Part shown: piece by piece, positions 50,371-52,595 of the stretch | Layout: each line of letters starts with the position of its first letter | Numbering within the stretch: the stretch's first letter is position 1 | Assembly (NCBI RefSeq): GCF_014653175.1 | Contig: NZ_BNAG01000007.1 | Location: 1 to 52,595 of the forward strand | From: Roseivirga thermotolerans | GTDB taxonomy: Bacteria > Bacteroidota > Bacteroidia > Cytophagales > Cyclobacteriaceae | Length of the DNA stretch: 52,595 nt | Direction: 5' to 3' | Notes under the pieces: model-generated | The model's input: only the letters and a program-made list of their open reading frames with translations | What the model was told of the DNA's origin: nothing | The model's database searches: none | Position numbers and translations under genes: made by a program

Positions 50371-51185
50371 CCCTTCCTTTATATCTGTTGCTTTTTGTTA
50401 TGGGACTTGCCGGTGGTTTTTTAGCCGGGCTTATAGGAATAGGAGGAGGAGTAATGTATGTGCTCATTTTACCCTATATGTTGGGTATAATGGGTTTTCC
50501 TGATGAGGCCATAGTGCAACTAACCATTGCTAACTCTATATTTGGAACCATGTTTGCCGCATTGGCCGGCAATATTGCCCTTTGGAGAAAAAGAGAGTTT
50601 TACTGGAAAGAAGTAGTGGTTATGGGAAGTTTTGCAACCCTTGTAGGCCTCCTTCTACTGCATTATTTTGTGAATACCCCCGCCTATCAAAAGACTGAAT
50701 TCAATCTGATAGTAATTCTCCTCATGATTGGTATAATTTGGAGAACATTGAGGCAGGCTCGTAAGGAAGAATCCAACAATTCGGAAAAAAAAGTGGGGTT
50801 GCTGGGGTCAGGGTTTGTGGGAGCATCAGCAGGGGCAGTTGCGGCCTTGTCAGGTTTGGGAGGAGGTACCATTATCATCCCCATCCTCAACTCGGGCTTT
50901 CAAATGACCATGCAAAAGGCCAAGTCCATCTCTTTGGGGGTTATATTTATAACCGCCTTCTGTATTACACTGCTCAATACTTTCAGTTCCACAGGTTATA
51001 GCTCGCAATGGCACACTACCGGATATATTGTATGGCCGCTCGCACTCACCATATCCATGGGTGTAGTCATAGCTTCACCATTAGGGGTATTAGTAGCTAG
51101 AAAAATGAGTAGTCGAACAATCAGTTATATCTTTGTGCTCTTTGTAATGGTTGTTATAGCCGATAAACTGATTCAATTACTCTAA
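50367..51185 (+). CDS. TauE/SafE-family sulfite exporter-like membrane protein
   Basis: This 272-aa protein starts at GTG 50367, overlapping the upstream stop by 4 bases. Eight or so membrane helices and two copies of the family's internal repeat (GLIGIGGGVMYVLILPYML and ALSGLGGGTIIIPIL). The family exports small sulfur-containing or organic anions; substrate unknown here. One-base overlap with tsaB. Confidence 0.88.
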   Translation: MTLPLYLLLFVMGLAGGFLAGLIGIGGGVMYVLILPYMLGIMGFPDEAIVQLTIANSIFGTMFAALAGNIALWRKREFYWKEVVVMGSFATLVGLLLLHYFVNTPAYQKTEFNLIVILLMIGIIWRTLRQARKEESNNSEKKVGLLGSGFVGASAGAVAALSGLGGGTIIIPILNSGFQMTMQKAKSISLGVIFITAFCITLLNTFSSTGYSSQWHTTGYIVWPLALTISMGVVIASPLGVLVARKMSSRTISYIFVLFVMVVIADKLIQLL

Positions 51186-51865
51186 TGTCTTTCATATTAA
51201 GCATAGAAACCGCCACTACCGTTTGTTCCGTGGCAATTACCAGCGGACAAAACATAGTGTGTGAAAAAAAGCTATTCTCAGATAAGTCTCATGCCAATAA
51301 GCTAACACTTCTCATTCAGGAACTGCTCAAAAAGGCAGAGCTAAAGATGGTGCAGATGAGTGCAATAGCTGTTTCTATGGGGCCCGGGTCTTACACAGGT
51401 CTTCGTATTGGGCTTTCAACAGCCAAAGGCATCTGCTTTGCGCTCAACAAGCCCTTAATTGGAATTAGCACCCTCAAGGCCATGGCCAAAGAGGCCTCCA
51501 TAAATCATAAGGGCACACTTCTTTGTCCAATGATAGACGCCAGAAGAATGGAGGTTTATACAGCTCTGTATAATCAGTCGCTAACACAGCTTCAGGAACC
51601 TCGGCCACTCATTTTAAATCAAGATAGTTTTGCGGAAACCCTCAGCAGTCAAAAAGTGTTGTTCTTTGGCAATGGTGCCGACAAGTTTCAAGACATCATG
51701 AATAGCAAGAATGCCAGTTTTCTGAAAGACTTCAGTCCGTCAGCGTGGGCAGTAGGCCTTTTAGCTGGCCATAAGTTAGAGAACACGGAGTTTGAAAACC
51801 TTGCTTATACAGAGCCTGGTTACCTAAAAGAGTTTCAGGCTACAACCCCTAAACCACTACTCTAA
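51185..51865 (+). CDS. tsaB: tRNA threonylcarbamoyladenosine biosynthesis protein TsaB
   Basis: This 226-aa protein begins ILSIETATTVCSVAIT and has SMGPGSYTGLRIGLSTAKGI, the ASKHA-type signature of TsaB. It supports TsaD in making t6A37 on tRNAs that read ANN codons. Coupled to its neighbours by one-base overlaps on both sides. Confidence 0.93.
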   Translation: MSFILSIETATTVCSVAITSGQNIVCEKKLFSDKSHANKLTLLIQELLKKAELKMVQMSAIAVSMGPGSYTGLRIGLSTAKGICFALNKPLIGISTLKAMAKEASINHKGTLLCPMIDARRMEVYTALYNQSLTQLQEPRPLILNQDSFAETLSSQKVLFFGNGADKFQDIMNSKNASFLKDFSPSAWAVGLLAGHKLENTEFENLAYTEPGYLKEFQATTPKPLL

Positions 51866-52389
51866 TGGAAGAAAAAGAAATTGTAAATCGGGTAGCAAGC
51901 AGTCCACTGGTAACACTAGACCTTGAGCAATACTATCATTCAGGCCAAAGAGTGATTTATGATATCGCTCAACACCTTTTTCAAGGAATGATTCTTAGAG
52001 AAAAAGATCTAAGAGACTTTGTAAAAACACACGATTGGTCACAGTATGAAAATAAAAATATTGCGCTCACTTGCAGTGAGGATGCCATAGTGCCAACCTG
52101 GGCATATATGCTACTCGCAAGTCGTCTTGAAGGTGTCGCCCATATGGTAGTTTTAGGTAGTTTAGAAACTCTTGAGTTTGCTTTGTACAAAGAAGCACTA
52201 AGTAAAATCGATCTTACCCATTACAAAAACAGACCAGTTGTAATAAAAGGGTGCGGAAAATTACCTGTTCCCGAATCTGCTTATGTAGAACTTACAAGAA
52301 TTTTAAAACCCCATGTAAAGTCCATCATGTATGGCGAGCCTTGCAGTACAGTGCCCCTTTATAAAAAACCCAAGACGCCTATCAGTTGA
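51865..52389 (+). CDS. DUF2480-family protein
   Basis: This 174-aa protein matches the Bacteroidota DUF2480 pattern: EIVNRVASSPLVTLDLEQYY, then IALTCSEDAIVPTWAYMLLA, and VIKGCGKLPVPESAYVELT. Function unknown. Cytosolic. Coupled to tsaB; the pairing suggests a conserved housekeeping role. Confidence 0.85.
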   Translation: MEEKEIVNRVASSPLVTLDLEQYYHSGQRVIYDIAQHLFQGMILREKDLRDFVKTHDWSQYENKNIALTCSEDAIVPTWAYMLLASRLEGVAHMVVLGSLETLEFALYKEALSKIDLTHYKNRPVVIKGCGKLPVPESAYVELTRILKPHVKSIMYGEPCSTVPLYKKPKTPIS

Positions 52390-52538
52390 TGATCAGTGGA
52401 TTAGAAAATTATTTCGAAAAACTCTTCAGAAAGCTTGTTCTAATCAAAAAAGCCTAGCTACATTTGCGTCCCGTTTGCAAGGAACGGGGGGATAAATTGA
52501 GAGGCTGTGTGGGATTGGAAATAAATTTTTCAAATTCT

Positions 52539-52571
52539 TTTGCACTTAATAAAATAAGTTTTTTACCTTTG
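52539..52571 (+). promoter_or_regulatory. Bacteroidota promoter reading out of the window
   Basis: TTTG at 52539-52542 and TACCTTTG at 52564-52571 with 21 bases between. Nothing coding lies between 52390 and the edge; the transcribed gene is beyond it. Confidence 0.65.
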
Positions 52572-52595
52572 CATCCGCTTTTGGAACAAGGGAAT

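Overview
The window looks like a chromosomal segment of a Bacteroidota bacterium, probably Cytophagales-like. Signs are the TAnnTTTG-type promoters ahead of rpmH and at the right edge, a DUF2480 protein, Fibrobacter-paralogous (FISUMP) and BNR secreted proteins, an AraC regulator fused to a membrane sensor, and an RHS core of the Bacteroidota type. The species cannot be read from the sequence.

Region 1 (1-19.5 kb) is an array of RHS toxin tips. The left edge is the 3' end of a large RHS gene (2-1135), followed by a small membrane protein. Seven further cassettes follow, all on the + strand: a copied piece of RHS core (the handle, about 120-250 bp), a different C-terminal tip, and one or two small genes that look like immunity genes. 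Recognisable tips are an M23-type peptidoglycan peptidase (2277-3608), a GxSxG lipase/esterase (9343-10512) and a decayed HExxH metalloprotease (16235-16788). The others are unrecognised and mostly sit beside small membrane proteins. An eighth, decayed cassette (16235-17298) keeps its immunity gene but has lost its handle. Most junctions carry a terminator, an XRE repressor or its wreck on the - strand, an N-terminal fragment of a mobile-element primase-like gene, and a short palindrome. One junction also holds a truncated IS3-family element. The arrangement suggests a store of silent tips that can recombine through the handles into the full-length RHS gene upstream.

Region 2 (19.5-24.7 kb): a 0.5-kb boundary stretch, a glucan-phosphorylase-like gene lacking the usual PLP lysine, tRNA-Val(GAC), and a pair of wall genes (L,D-transpeptidase and M15 peptidase).

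Region 3 (24.7-36.9 kb): thirteen tightly packed - strand genes, starting with an AraC-type membrane-anchored regulator. Almost all the others encode exported proteins: lipoproteins, outer-membrane barrels, S41 peptidase, serine hydrolase, BNR, FISUMP, CBM9-like and ankyrin proteins. This looks like one uncharacterised operon.

Region 4 (36.9-41.2 kb): tRNA-Pro(GGG) with a 115-bp tandem repeat that copies the tRNA 5' end, a small membrane protein, a glycerophosphodiester phosphodiesterase, a GNAT-like protein and an adenosine-kinase-like PfkB kinase.

Region 5 (41.4-52.6 kb) is ordinary core genome: an active/inactive M16 peptidase pair, an M61 aminopeptidase, a small cysteine-containing secreted protein, rpmH-rnpA, a YtxH protein, and a coupled run of CtpA-like protease, TauE/SafE transporter, tsaB and DUF2480. 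A typical Bacteroidota promoter points out of the right edge.
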